DNA of 64,000 nt from Lachnospiraceae bacterium (GCA_009911185.1 QXWW01000001.1:124001-188000); one strand, 5' to 3'. Shown: positions 26,257-34,843, counted from the stretch's first letter. The notes: a model not told the origin generated them from the sequence alone. Numbers and translations are program-made.

Positions 26257-26466
26257 ATGGATGAAAACAGGATGTATACAACGGTACAAGGCGATATGTG
26301 GGATCATATCGCCTGGCGGTTTTACGGGGATGTAAAATATATCAGTTTTTTGTTTTCTGGAAATCCCACGCTTTTAGATATTCACGTATTTTCAGCCGGG
26401 ACGAAAGTTTATATTCCTGAACTTCCGGAGGATTACGACGAAGATATTCCAGAATGGAGATTATAA
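26257..26466 (+). CDS. Tail protein X
   Basis: A 69-residue protein of the tail X family, a LysM-like small domain (T-V-Q-G-D-M-W-D-H-I-A-W-R-F-Y-G-D then L-L-D-I-H-V-F-S-A-G). In P2-like tails, X works near the tube end and baseplate hub. Ribosome site AAAAGGGGGC. Confidence 0.88.
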   Translation: MDENRMYTTVQGDMWDHIAWRFYGDVKYISFLFSGNPTLLDIHVFSAGTKVYIPELPEDYDEDIPEWRL

Positions 26467-26469
26467 GCT

Positions 26470-27732
26470 ATGAACGCTAGACAGTCCTATGTTGTGGTGA
26501 AATACAACGATAAGGATATAACAAGGATAATAACGGATTATATAGAAAGTTTCCAGTATGTAGACAACGCTTCCGGAAAGGCCGACACAGTAAAATTAAA
26601 GATGAACGACCGAAGCGGGAAATGGTCTGGAAGTTGGATCCCCGTCCAGGGCGATAACGTCCAGACGACGATCCGGCTTACAAATTGGAGTTCTGAAGGG
26701 GATAACCGGAAATATAATTGCGGTTTTTTCATGATTGATGATCTGGAATTTTCCGGCCCGCCGTCCGTGGCTTCGATTGGCGGTATTGCAACACCGATCC
26801 AGGAAGATTTTAATGTGACGGAAAAATCTAAAACCTGGAAAAAAACGACAGTGAAGGGGATCTTGAAAAAAATTGCAAAGTCCGCCGGGGTTGAGCTTTA
26901 CTTTTCCGGTCAAGACTATCCGATTGACGAATTAGAACAATCCAGAAAGACAAATCAAGCCTTCGCGTTTGAATTATGTTCTTCCTACAATCTGGCAATG
27001 AAACTTTATAACCGAAAAATCGTTGTATTCGATCAGACGGAATATGAAAAGAAAAAAGCCAGTCTGACAATCAAAAAAAATCAGGTTGACAGCTGGAATA
27101 TAAAAAAGAAAATGACGCGGGCTTATGACGGAGTGCAGATCAGCTATACGGATTCTAAAAAAAATAAAACATTGAAATATAAATTTTTGACTGGAAAAGG
27201 AAAACGGATCTTGAAGCTGAACGAATCTGCAGAAAGTTTACAAGACGCGGAGATCAAAGCAAAAGCTAAATTATTAGAAAATAACCGGGCTTGTCAGACT
27301 GTTAGCATTAAATTAAAAGGCGATACAAAATATGTTGCTAGTAAATGCTGCAATCTGGAAGGCTTCGGAAAGTTAGACGGGAAATATTATATTGATACCG
27401 TCATACATGATAAAGATCCAGGCGGCGGCTATAATTGTTCACTTGAATTGCATTTGTGCGTGATTATAAAGGGCGTTACCGTTGCAAAAGTAGGTTCCGG
27501 AAAGACGGTCAAAAAGGCGTCCAGTTCATCCAAGACAAAAAAGAAATATACGATTGTTTCTGGTGATACGTTATGGGGTATCAGTACGAAACAATTAGGA
27601 TCCGGCGCTAAGTATATGCAAATATATAACAAGAATTCTGGAACCATAGAATCAGCAGCAAAAGCACACGGGCGATCATCGTCCAGTAATGGACACTGGA
27701 TTTACCCTGGAACTGTGCTAACTATTCCGTAA
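26470..27732 (+). CDS. Baseplate hub protein gpD with LysM domain
   Basis: A 420-residue hub protein of the late control D family (Y-V-V-V-K-Y-N-D-K-D-I-T start, D-D-L-E-F-S-G-P-P near residue 92, later K-N-K-T-L-K-Y-K). A LysM module ends it (Y-T-I-V-S-G-D-T-L-W-G-I-S, near residue 359), joined by a serine/lysine-rich linker. LysM binds peptidoglycan, so the hub may contact the cell wall on penetration. It follows X as in P2. Confidence 0.88.
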   Translation: MNARQSYVVVKYNDKDITRIITDYIESFQYVDNASGKADTVKLKMNDRSGKWSGSWIPVQGDNVQTTIRLTNWSSEGDNRKYNCGFFMIDDLEFSGPPSVASIGGIATPIQEDFNVTEKSKTWKKTTVKGILKKIAKSAGVELYFSGQDYPIDELEQSRKTNQAFAFELCSSYNLAMKLYNRKIVVFDQTEYEKKKASLTIKKNQVDSWNIKKKMTRAYDGVQISYTDSKKNKTLKYKFLTGKGKRILKLNESAESLQDAEIKAKAKLLENNRACQTVSIKLKGDTKYVASKCCNLEGFGKLDGKYYIDTVIHDKDPGGGYNCSLELHLCVIIKGVTVAKVGSGKTVKKASSSSKTKKKYTIVSGDTLWGISTKQLGSGAKYMQIYNKNSGTIESAAKAHGRSSSSNGHWIYPGTVLTIP

Positions 27733-27751
27733 AGGGAGGCAAAAAAAAGAA

Positions 27752-28126
27752 ATGTCTGATATTATCCGGGTCGGCTATATATCGGCCGTAAATTACAAGG
27801 ACGGAACGGCGCAAGTCGCATATAAAGATCGTGACGATTCAACTTCCCCTTATATGCCGGTGTGGTCGAATGAGTACAATATGCCGGAAATTGACACGTT
27901 GGTTTATGTAATCCATCTTCAGAACGGCGGCACAAGGGGAATGATATTAGTTCCACCGTACACGGATCAGAATAGACCCGCCGAAGGAAAAAAGGGAATC
28001 TGGCGAAAGGATTTCGGGGATGGTTCCTATATTCGATATGATTATAACAAAAAACACCTTGACATAGTTTGTGATTCCGTGAATATTTCTGGAAATTTAA
28101 CGGTTGACGGCAGTTATCCAAAATAG
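27752..28126 (+). CDS. Baseplate assembly protein V (spike)
   Basis: A 124-residue gpV-like protein: OB fold at the N-terminus (I-R-V-G-Y-I-S-A-V-N-Y-K-D-G-T-A-Q-V) and a beta-helix-like end with G-D-G-S-Y-I-R-Y-D and N-I-S-G-N-L-T-V-D-G. It should form the central membrane-piercing spike beneath the hub. It is shorter than P2 gpV (211 residues). Confidence 0.85.
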   Translation: MSDIIRVGYISAVNYKDGTAQVAYKDRDDSTSPYMPVWSNEYNMPEIDTLVYVIHLQNGGTRGMILVPPYTDQNRPAEGKKGIWRKDFGDGSYIRYDYNKKHLDIVCDSVNISGNLTVDGSYPK

Positions 28127-28144
28127 AAAGGTAGGTGAATAAAT

Positions 28145-28660
28145 ATGGCAAAAAGCAGTCTTATTTTGGGATCTACGATAAAGACAAAAACATCTAACAC
28201 ACTAAAATCCACGAATCTTTTTGATTCCCTTTCCGGACAACTGGAACGTCTTAAGATTCTTCCGGTTAGCATGATCGGATATTTTGGAGATGTTATCTTT
28301 GAAACAAACGATCAGAGAATATGTACTTTTAATAATATGAAACGAACGATTTCCGCAAACTATTCTGAACACAAACGATATACAAAGAAATCACAACGGG
28401 AATTTGATGGGCCTAAGAATCAGACCGTATCATTCAAAATGAAATTCGTGGCCGGACATGGTGTAAAGCCGTGGGATATGGTTCACGAAATTACACTATG
28501 TTGTGAACAAGGAAAAGTTTGCCCATTTGTGATCGGCGGCCACAAGGTAGGCGGTGGAAAATGGACAATTGACAGCATAGACGAAGATTACCGGGAAGTG
28601 TGGAATCGCGGAGAACTTGTTTCAGTGGAAATTTCTGTCACGGCTACAGAATATTACTAA
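28145..28660 (+). CDS. Tail protein U family
   Basis: A 171-residue protein. The core from residue 40 (V-S-M-I-G-Y-F-G-D-V-I-F-E, T-F-N-N-M-K-R-T-I-S-A, then V-S-F-K-M-K-F) fits P2 GpU, here with a serine-rich N-terminal extension. The C-terminus has G-K-W-T-I-D-S-I-D-E. The gene lies later than in P2, where U follows the tape measure. Confidence 0.65.
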   Translation: MAKSSLILGSTIKTKTSNTLKSTNLFDSLSGQLERLKILPVSMIGYFGDVIFETNDQRICTFNNMKRTISANYSEHKRYTKKSQREFDGPKNQTVSFKMKFVAGHGVKPWDMVHEITLCCEQGKVCPFVIGGHKVGGGKWTIDSIDEDYREVWNRGELVSVEISVTATEYY

Positions 28661-28671
28661 GGGGGGGTGCG

Positions 28672-28992
28672 TTGTATTTGCTTGTAATTGACGGAGTTCG
28701 GATTGTGGTGAATGGGGCCTATGAAAAAAGGTTAAGAGAAGAAATTATTGATAAATGCATGTTTCTTTTAACATTGATAAAAGGAACAATTCCTATGAAT
28801 CGTGAAATAGGCTTGGATCCGGATATAATTTCACAACCGGCTTATATTGCACAACAAAAATATACAATTAGTGCCATAGAGTTGATAGATGAATTTGAGC
28901 CGCGCGCGGTTGTAGAAGAAGTGTTGTTTGAAATGTCCGGCGTCGCCGGAAATATGATCCCGAAGGTGGTGCTAACGTATAATGGAGAATGA
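28672..28992 (+). CDS. Baseplate wedge protein W (gp25-like)
   Basis: A 106-residue protein from TTG 28672, which directly follows GGGGGGGTGCG. It has L-T-L-I-K-G-T-I-P-M-N-R-E-I-G-L-D near residues 35-51, the core of the gpW/gp25 wedge family. It should bind the sheath start to the baseplate. It overlaps gpJ by 11 bases. Confidence 0.82.
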   Translation: MYLLVIDGVRIVVNGAYEKRLREEIIDKCMFLLTLIKGTIPMNREIGLDPDIISQPAYIAQQKYTISAIELIDEFEPRAVVEEVLFEMSGVAGNMIPKVVLTYNGE

Positions 28993-30139
28993 AATACAAA
29001 AACTTTATAATTTGCCGGAAATTTCTTTCATAGAGGGGATTACATACGAAGGGATCCTGAATCAGATGATCGCGGATTATGAAAAATACTATGAAGAAAA
29101 GACCGGCCGAAAGGTTGTTTTGCGGCCAGGCGATAAAGAACATATTCATTTGAGGATAAACGCCGGACAATATTTCCAAATGTATAATCAGCTGGATTAT
29201 GCGGCTAAAATGAATCTTTTGAAATATTCAACCGGTGACTTCCTGAAACACATTGGAGCGTTTAAAAAGACATTTATCCAGGAGCCGCGCCCGGCCGTAT
29301 GCACGGCCCGTTTTACTTTATCAGAAATCAGAAAAGAAGTTATCTATATTCCGAAAGGAACACGGATAACGGCCGGTGATGGGGTATATTTCGCAACGGA
29401 TGAATACGCGGAAGTTTCCGCCGGTGATCCTTATGCTGATATAGATTGCACGTGCGAAACGGCGGGAACGATTGGCAATGAATACGAACCGGGCCAGCTG
29501 GAAATTATCGTTGATCCGGTTCCATACGTGGAAAGTGCCATGAATATAACAAAAACAGACGGCGGATCCGGCGAGGAATCCGAAGAAAGTTTTCGTGAAA
29601 GAATTTTCCTGGCGCCGTCAACTTATTCCGTGGCCGGGCCTTCTGACGCTTACGAATATTGGGTAAAACAGTATAATTCCGCGGCGATCGAGGATGTAAA
29701 AATTTATGAGCCGGTGGAAGCGGTGGTTGATATTCGGATCTTGCTTTTAGGCGGCAATCTTCCTAGTCAAGCATTTTGTGACGGCTGCTTGCAGTACCTG
29801 AAAGAAAATCCGATCATTCCGCTAACGGATAACGACATTGTGTCGGCGCCGGATGTGGTCGAATACAATCTGAAAGCAAAATATTATATTAACCGGTCGG
29901 ATGTTCGCAATATCAATTCCATTCAGGAAAGTATAGAAGCGGCGAAAGACACATATTTAAACTGGCAGAAAACAAAAATCGGCCGTGACATAAATCCCGA
30001 CGCGCTGATCGAGTTTGTGAGGGCGGCGGGCGGAAAAAGGGTTGCGATAGAATCACCAGCTTTTACACCGATTCCGGAAACATCCATAGCGCGTGAAAAA
30101 ACGGTTGAATTCGTATATGGGGGCGTTGAAGATGATTAA
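28982..30139 (+). CDS. Baseplate wedge protein J
   Basis: A 385-residue baseplate J protein. Typical elements: P-K-G-T-R-I-T-A-G-D-G-V-Y-F-A-T near residue 122, G-G-S-G-E-E-S-E-E-S-F-R-E-R-I near residue 196 and A-G-P-S-D-A-Y near residue 218. It forms the wedge with W and I. Its stop overlaps the start of gene I. Confidence 0.93.
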   Translation: MENEIQKLYNLPEISFIEGITYEGILNQMIADYEKYYEEKTGRKVVLRPGDKEHIHLRINAGQYFQMYNQLDYAAKMNLLKYSTGDFLKHIGAFKKTFIQEPRPAVCTARFTLSEIRKEVIYIPKGTRITAGDGVYFATDEYAEVSAGDPYADIDCTCETAGTIGNEYEPGQLEIIVDPVPYVESAMNITKTDGGSGEESEESFRERIFLAPSTYSVAGPSDAYEYWVKQYNSAAIEDVKIYEPVEAVVDIRILLLGGNLPSQAFCDGCLQYLKENPIIPLTDNDIVSAPDVVEYNLKAKYYINRSDVRNINSIQESIEAAKDTYLNWQKTKIGRDINPDALIEFVRAAGGKRVAIESPAFTPIPETSIAREKTVEFVYGGVEDD

Positions 30140-31460
30140 ACTATCTGATTATAAGACAGAAACGGCGTTCCCGGCGGAAATGAAAACCGTTGAAAGAATG
30201 GCCCTTGCGTATGCCTACGATAGACAAAAGAATTTATTCCTGGAACGCATGAAGCGCGTCTACATATGGGCCGATCTGGATAATGTGGATGAAAACAAGC
30301 TGGATTTCCTGGCGGTGGAATGTCGGGTATTATTTTACAATTCCGGTCTTTTACCGGATGTTAAAAGAAAGCTGATCCAGAATTCCATTTACTGGTACAT
30401 GAAACTAGGAACGCGCCAGGCAATGGAAGAAATGATTGATATTGTTTTCGGAAATGAGAATACAAACATTGAAGAATGGTATACATACGCTGGCGACGCG
30501 TTCCATTTCCGCGTTGTAGTTGGAACGACAGTCACACAAACATCAATCAAAGAATTTCTTTTATATCTGAACCAGGTAAAAAATGCCCGGTCAAGATTTG
30601 ATTATCTGGTATTCCAGAACGGTATTTCATTAACGATTTATCAACGTTCGGAATATGAAAAATTTGTATATACATTTTGCGGCGATTATGAATGTGGCAC
30701 ATATCCGGGAATTTCCGTTGCATTTCAGCCGGTCGAAGTTACGCTTACCCTGGAAGGGGACAGCATAGACGGCCGGACAGATTACACGGAATCAGGAACC
30801 ACGCCGGATATTTCCGTTGGCGGCGCCGTCATGGAAAACCGGATCGACATTCAGCCGGAAAGCCTGGAAAACAACATTGTTTATTCCACGGACAGCGAAA
30901 CCGAAAGCGGAACCACGCCGGATATTTCCGTTGCATTTGAAAAAGCGGAATCACAGATCGAAATAGAGCCGGAAAGCCTGGAAAATAACATTGTTTATTC
31001 CACGGACAGCGAAACCGAAAGCGGAACCACGCCGGATATTTCAAGCGGATTCCGGGGAAGTGGATCAGAAATCAATATTGATTCCGCTGCTGATTCTGGC
31101 CGCACGGCATACGAAGAAACCGGCACATATCCGGACATTTCAAGCGGATTCCAGGGAAGCGAAGGCGAGATCAGCATTGACGCCGACGCCGACACGGGCC
31201 GCACGGCATACGAGGAAACCGGCACATATCCGAATATTTCCGTTGCCGCACAATTTAACGAAGTTCAGGCCGCGTTTGAAATAGGTTCCGGGGGAAATCA
31301 AATTGATTATCCTTCGGACGTAGAAACCGAAAGCGGAACCACACCGGATCCGGTGGTCGGTTTTGCTGAAACAGAAAGCGGCGTTTCTGTTTTGGCAGAT
31401 GGCGCGGGCCATGACTTATATTATAGCACTGACGCGGACAAATACGCGGCGGATGAATAG
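30132..31460 (+). CDS. Tail protein I with C-terminal tandem repeats
   Basis: A 442-residue protein from ATG 30132 (overlapping the J stop). Residues 1-185 are the gpI wedge (F-L-A-V-E-C-R-V-L-F-Y, G-T-R-Q-A-M-E-E-M-I-D-I-V-F-G). The rest is a string of units with the motif E-S-G-T-T-P-D-I-S or E-T-G-T-Y-P-D-I-S. P2 gpI is about 176 residues, so the repeat part is an added domain, probably beta-rich and projecting to support the receptor-binding proteins coded downstream. Confidence 0.85.
   Translation: MIKLSDYKTETAFPAEMKTVERMALAYAYDRQKNLFLERMKRVYIWADLDNVDENKLDFLAVECRVLFYNSGLLPDVKRKLIQNSIYWYMKLGTRQAMEEMIDIVFGNENTNIEEWYTYAGDAFHFRVVVGTTVTQTSIKEFLLYLNQVKNARSRFDYLVFQNGISLTIYQRSEYEKFVYTFCGDYECGTYPGISVAFQPVEVTLTLEGDSIDGRTDYTESGTTPDISVGGAVMENRIDIQPESLENNIVYSTDSETESGTTPDISVAFEKAESQIEIEPESLENNIVYSTDSETESGTTPDISSGFRGSGSEINIDSAADSGRTAYEETGTYPDISSGFQGSEGEISIDADADTGRTAYEETGTYPNISVAAQFNEVQAAFEIGSGGNQIDYPSDVETESGTTPDPVVGFAETESGVSVLADGAGHDLYYSTDADKYAADE
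30690..31365 (+). repeat. Tandem repeats in gpI C-terminus
   Basis: Seven degenerate units of about 32-40 codons marked by G-T-(T/Y)-P-(D/G/N)-(I/P). Two units (around 30858-30930 and 30972-31044) are nearly identical in DNA over about 70 bases, so recent expansion is likely. Confidence 0.85.
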
Positions 31461-31476
31461 AAAGGAGAAAAACAGC

Positions 31477-31809
31477 ATGGAAGCAAGCTATATTCCATTG
31501 ACAAATGACGCACTTGACGATCTGAAAGAATATATCAAGCGTTGTGTTTCACATGCGGAATATCGTTCCGGAAATAATGTATGGACGAAAATTCCGATTT
31601 ACAAAGTAGAAACGTTACCGGATGGGCGCGTTGCTATTTTTGTTTTATTCGATCATGACGCGGCGGATCAGATCACGGGGATCCGATTCTACCACAGAAA
31701 CAGCTTTATATGGGCTGGCGGTGATGAAAACCTGAATAAACAGGAGTTTGAAGAAGGCGTCCTTTACCGCTATACTTTAAAAATTGTCCAGGCGTCGGGC
31801 AAAAGCTAG
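31477..31809 (+). CDS. Hypothetical tail-tip protein
   Basis: A 110-residue protein from ATG 31477 (AAAGGAGAAAAACAGC upstream). Mixed alpha/beta, with no motif recognised. It sits between gpI and the DGR target gene, a zone that usually holds tail fibre or fibre-linker genes. Confidence 0.65.
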   Translation: MEASYIPLTNDALDDLKEYIKRCVSHAEYRSGNNVWTKIPIYKVETLPDGRVAIFVLFDHDAADQITGIRFYHRNSFIWAGGDENLNKQEFEEGVLYRYTLKIVQASGKS

Positions 31810-31825
31810 AAAGGAGTGAAAAAGG

Positions 31826-32317
31826 ATGTATATTCCGGTATTTTGGAAAGATCGCGTCGTGCAATATCCGCGGCGCGTTTCGATTACAAACTTGGGAAAC
31901 GGCCTTCAGGACTGGACGCCAGCGCCAGGGGAAATAATCGAAAGAGGAACACAGCAAAGCGCAACGCACTTCGGAAATATGGATTTCGGCGTTCTGGAAA
32001 ATGCGCTAATGGTAGCATTTACGGCCATGAATCTTCGTCTGGTTCAGAATTCCATTGACGATATACAAGGCCAGGTTTTGACCGTTACGCTGAACAATAC
32101 ACGGAAATTCCCGGCCACGAACGCGGAAAAGACGGTAACACTTCCGAAAACGGTAAATAATGTTGATTACGACATAACCGCGGAAATCGTCGAAGCGGAT
32201 GGGCCGGTTGAGTGCGTGGAGGTTTATGGAAAGGCCCTGAACGCCTTTAAAGTAAATTATTCCGGCAGCGCCCGCAATGTCACTTTAAAATTACATGTAA
32301 CAGGGGGGCTTCACTAA
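31826..32317 (+). CDS. Hypothetical tail-tip protein
   Basis: A 163-residue protein, beta-rich in the second half (V-T-L-N-N-T-R-K-F-P, Y-D-I-T-A-E-I-V-E). Context suggests a fibre or adaptor part. It ends at 32317, overlapping the next start by one base (TAATG). Family not recognised. Confidence 0.65.
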   Translation: MYIPVFWKDRVVQYPRRVSITNLGNGLQDWTPAPGEIIERGTQQSATHFGNMDFGVLENALMVAFTAMNLRLVQNSIDDIQGQVLTVTLNNTRKFPATNAEKTVTLPKTVNNVDYDITAEIVEADGPVECVEVYGKALNAFKVNYSGSARNVTLKLHVTGGLH

Positions 32318-32490
32318 TGGCGGCAAATGTGATTATAAAAACAGATGAACGCCGCGAACAGGAAGCGGCAATGTTACGGCATTTCGGCGGCGGTTCCCCG
32401 CGTAATTCCGAACGGGAAAATCGGGAATACGCAGAGGAAATCAATGCACGGATGAACGAAGTTAAAAGAGAGGTAGGTATCAGGATATGA
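32317..32490 (+). CDS. Small charged tail-region protein
   Basis: A 57-residue product, coupled by TAATG to the gene before it and by ATGA to the gene after it. Very rich in R and E (R-R-E-Q-E-A-A, then R-E-N-R-E-Y-A-E-E). Tight coupling on both sides supports it as real. No family recognised. Confidence 0.65.
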   Translation: MAANVIIKTDERREQEAAMLRHFGGGSPRNSERENREYAEEINARMNEVKREVGIRI

Positions 32491-32864
32491 AAATTATTTC
32501 AGCGAATGAAGGCCCGAAGATCCCGTATACAGTTATGGGAAACTGGCTGAATATCGGCGATCAGATTATGTTGAATATTGAAAAAATGGAATCTGATCGG
32601 CCGGAACACAGGGACATAACCGCGGACGCGTTCGGAAATCTGCAAACTGGCGAAGGGCTTTACTATGTGGCACAAATTGACGTTCCGGCGTGCCAGTATA
32701 CAGAAACCGAAGTTGACAATCCGGATTATGATCCGGACGCCGACGAAAACGGGGAATCCGGCGGCACTGGTAACAGTAAAAAGATTGTCAAGAGGGATCC
32801 GGTTCCGTTTTCTATGGAAAATGTGACGCTGACATTATACGCATTGAAAGAAGGTGTATTCTAA
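32487..32864 (+). CDS. Hypothetical protein upstream of DGR target
   Basis: A 125-residue acidic protein with a D/N/E/G-rich loop near residues 80-95 and beta-like flanks. It ends just before the DGR target gene and is probably cotranslated with it, so it may be a chaperone or fibre adaptor for the variable protein. That is inference from position. Confidence 0.6.
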   Translation: MKIISANEGPKIPYTVMGNWLNIGDQIMLNIEKMESDRPEHRDITADAFGNLQTGEGLYYVAQIDVPACQYTETEVDNPDYDPDADENGESGGTGNSKKIVKRDPVPFSMENVTLTLYALKEGVF

Positions 32865-32865
32865 A

Positions 32866-33918
32866 ATGAAAAGTTATAATTTCGACAGCTTAAAATTTGC
32901 GACAGAAGGGCTTACCGGTTTCGGGTGTACTGTTATCCAGGATGATGTAAACCTTCCGTCTTTCATGATTCCGTTTAGCAAGCGCACGAACGCGCAGTTG
33001 TTTGACGGCGGATCTGAAAAAACACATTCCGCGTTTATTGTGGATGATGTGGAATACAAGCGGTTTTTTGCCAGCAAGTTTATTAACTGCATTGTGGACG
33101 GCCGCGCCTATTCCTGGCCCGGCATGGATCCGGCGGTAAATGTCAATTACGATCAGGCAATGCAGGCATGTAACGCAAAGGGAACCGGATTCCATTTGTT
33201 GAGTATGCCGGAACGCGCGGTTATAGATCATTTAATTTATAAATCCGGTTTTGTTCCGCGCGGCAATACCAACTATGGGAAAAGCCACGCTTCCGGTTAT
33301 TCATACGAAGTCGGAGAACAGACGGCGGATGAAAGCGACGGCAGCGGCGGACGCAGAACAACGCGCACAGCAACCGGATCCGGCCCGGCTACATGGTTTC
33401 ATGATGGGACGCGAAACGGGATCGCTGATTGGGTTGGAAACGTCTGGAAATGGACTTCGGGAACGCGGGTTGTAGATGGCGAAATTCAGATTTTTGTCGG
33501 AAATGCAGCAGCGAAACAGGCGAACGCGGGCGCCGCTAGTACATACTGGAAGGCAATCATGCCGTCCGGCGCTCTGGTAGAACCTGGAACCGTTGGAACG
33601 CTGAAATATACAAAGGATTTCAAACTTGCAACCGCAACGGGCGAAAAAGGATCCACATACACGGCGAATTTCGGAAATCTTACGGCGAATTCCGGCGTAA
33701 CCATTCCGGAAATCCTCTATGAATTACACCTTATGCCGAAAACGGGCGTAACACATCAGGGGGCATTTTGGATTAACAACGAAGGCGAGCGCTTGCCGTT
33801 CGTGGGTGCGGGCTGGCACTACGCTTCGCATTCCGGGCCGTCCGCGTTGGGCCTCGACCATCCCCGGACGAGCGCGTACGCGTTCATTGGCTTGTTTTCC
33901 GCTTTTATGGAGTTGTGA
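32866..33918 (+). CDS. DGR target: variable tail-tip receptor-binding protein
   Basis: A 350-residue protein from ATG 32866 with AAGGTG upstream (GTG 32854 is an alternative). The middle has a formylglycine-enzyme/C-type-lectin-like core: P-A-T-W-F-H-D-G-T-R-N-G-I-A-D-W-V-G-N-V-W near residues 172-192. The last 40 residues (309-346) are coded by the variable repeat. Twelve codons there differ from the template: residues 312, 316, 318-320, 322, 329, 331, 332, 336, 338 and 340. By analogy with Bordetella Mtd, these line the ligand-binding face. Likely the phage adhesin, at the end of the tail operon. Confidence 0.9.
   Translation: MKSYNFDSLKFATEGLTGFGCTVIQDDVNLPSFMIPFSKRTNAQLFDGGSEKTHSAFIVDDVEYKRFFASKFINCIVDGRAYSWPGMDPAVNVNYDQAMQACNAKGTGFHLLSMPERAVIDHLIYKSGFVPRGNTNYGKSHASGYSYEVGEQTADESDGSGGRRTTRTATGSGPATWFHDGTRNGIADWVGNVWKWTSGTRVVDGEIQIFVGNAAAKQANAGAASTYWKAIMPSGALVEPGTVGTLKYTKDFKLATATGEKGSTYTANFGNLTANSGVTIPEILYELHLMPKTGVTHQGAFWINNEGERLPFVGAGWHYASHSGPSALGLDHPRTSAYAFIGLFSAFMEL
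33790..33904 (+). repeat. DGR variable repeat (VR)
   Basis: 115 bases at the 3' end of the target gene, matching TR 34462-34576 (offset 672) except at 15 positions. Every difference is A in TR and G, C or T in VR. The last 20 bases (33885-33904) are identical and end near the target stop, the expected place of the initiation site for homing. Confidence 0.97.
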
Positions 33919-33945
33919 TCTGATTCCTGATTGCTGTAATCTGTT

Positions 33946-33967
33946 TAGGGCCGCGGGAGCGGCCCTA
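33946..33967 (+). promoter_or_regulatory. Hairpin after VR (DGR target-recognition type)
   Basis: TAGGGCCGC (33946-33954), loop GGGA, GCGGCCCTA (33959-33967): a perfect 9-bp stem with a GNRA/GRNA-type four-base loop, about 40 bases after VR. In BPP-1 an 8-bp stem with a 4-base loop downstream of VR is needed for efficient homing. It lacks a T run, so a terminator is less likely. Confidence 0.7.
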
Positions 33968-33992
33968 TATTTTAAGCGTGAAAGGTGATTAA

Positions 33993-34403
33993 ATGGGTTA
34001 TCAAAAGAGATATGACAACCGGCCGCGCGGCAATCCTGAAACGGATGAAGGCGTGGATCAGCGGAACAGGCTTATTATTTTGCAGAAAACGAAAGATTTA
34101 ATGCAATATCTGTATACGTCATGGGTGAAATATCCAAAGAGCGAAAAGCTCGGATTTGTGGCTGATTATAAGAAAATCCTTCTTGAATTCTTGAAATACA
34201 TAATTACGGCACAGAAAAAGTATTACAAGAAAACAACGCTTCAGGACGCGGATATTCAGCTGGAATTGTTGCGGCTATTCAATGATCTTTCATATGACTT
34301 GAAGTTTATTGACGAAAAGCGTTATTTGCTGATTTCTGATCGTTTATGCGAAATTGGAAGGCTTCTTGGCGGCTGGATAAAATCGCAAAAAGAAAAATCA
34401 TAA
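33993..34403 (+). CDS. avd: DGR accessory variability determinant
   Basis: A 136-residue, very basic, four-helix protein (L-I-I-L-Q-K-T-K-D-L-M-Q-Y-L-Y, F-V-A-D-Y-K-K-I-L-L-E-F-L-K-Y, L-R-L-F-N-D-L-S-Y-D-L). It matches the Avd family, relatives of 23S-rRNA intervening-sequence proteins. Avd forms a pentamer that binds the DGR RT and the TR RNA. It lies between VR and TR, the order seen in BPP-1. ATG 33993 follows AAAGGTGATTAA. Confidence 0.9.
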   Translation: MGYQKRYDNRPRGNPETDEGVDQRNRLIILQKTKDLMQYLYTSWVKYPKSEKLGFVADYKKILLEFLKYIITAQKKYYKKTTLQDADIQLELLRLFNDLSYDLKFIDEKRYLLISDRLCEIGRLLGGWIKSQKEKS

Positions 34404-34461
34404 AAAGAAATCAGCTAAAAAATCCGGCCGGATTCCTGGCCGGTGGGAATAGGTCATATAA

Positions 34462-34576
34462 CGCTTGCCGATCGTGGGTGCGAACTGGAACAACACTTCG
34501 AATTCCGGGCCGTCCGCGTTGAACCTCAACAATCCCCGGACGAACGCGAACGCGAACATTGGCTTGTTTTCCGCTT
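34462..34576 (+). repeat. DGR template repeat (TR)
   Basis: 115 bases, offset 672 from VR. TR has 24 adenines, 15 of them changed in VR and none of the 91 other bases changed. Ten AAC/AAT codons are placed in the VR reading frame, the design that gives many amino acids and no stop codons. Confidence 0.97.
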
Positions 34577-34798
34577 ACCTTTTGAGCCAGAAGGGAAATG
34601 TTCACGGACATTTTCACAGTGCAAGGAAAAGGAAAGGGATCTATCCCCGTTCTGGCGGCATGTATGCGCCGGAAAAATTAAAGTTGCTGATAATACAGTT
34701 AGTACCGAACAGACGGCCAGCGTTACCGGCCAAATGTAAGGGCCTGAAGGGTGTAACGATCAGCACAGCGCCTTTATGTCGAAAGCTAGAGGAGCGAT

Positions 34799-34843
34799 CC
34801 CCGCCAGATGGTAACATTTGCGCTATGGCGGGGAAATCTTTTT
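34799..34843 (+). terminator. Hairpin with T run before RT gene
   Basis: CCCCGCCA (34799-34806) pairs with TGGCGGGG (34826-34833), followed by AAATCTTTTT. It could end most TR transcripts before the RT, or be part of the TR-RNA structure bound by RT and Avd. The RT ribosome site (GAAAGGG) lies directly after it. Confidence 0.55.

Noticed and set aside
33946-33967. Hairpin after the DGR target as an ordinary terminator
   Set aside because: The stem is followed by TATTTTAAGC rather than a T run, and avd starts 26 bases later, so read-through is expected.
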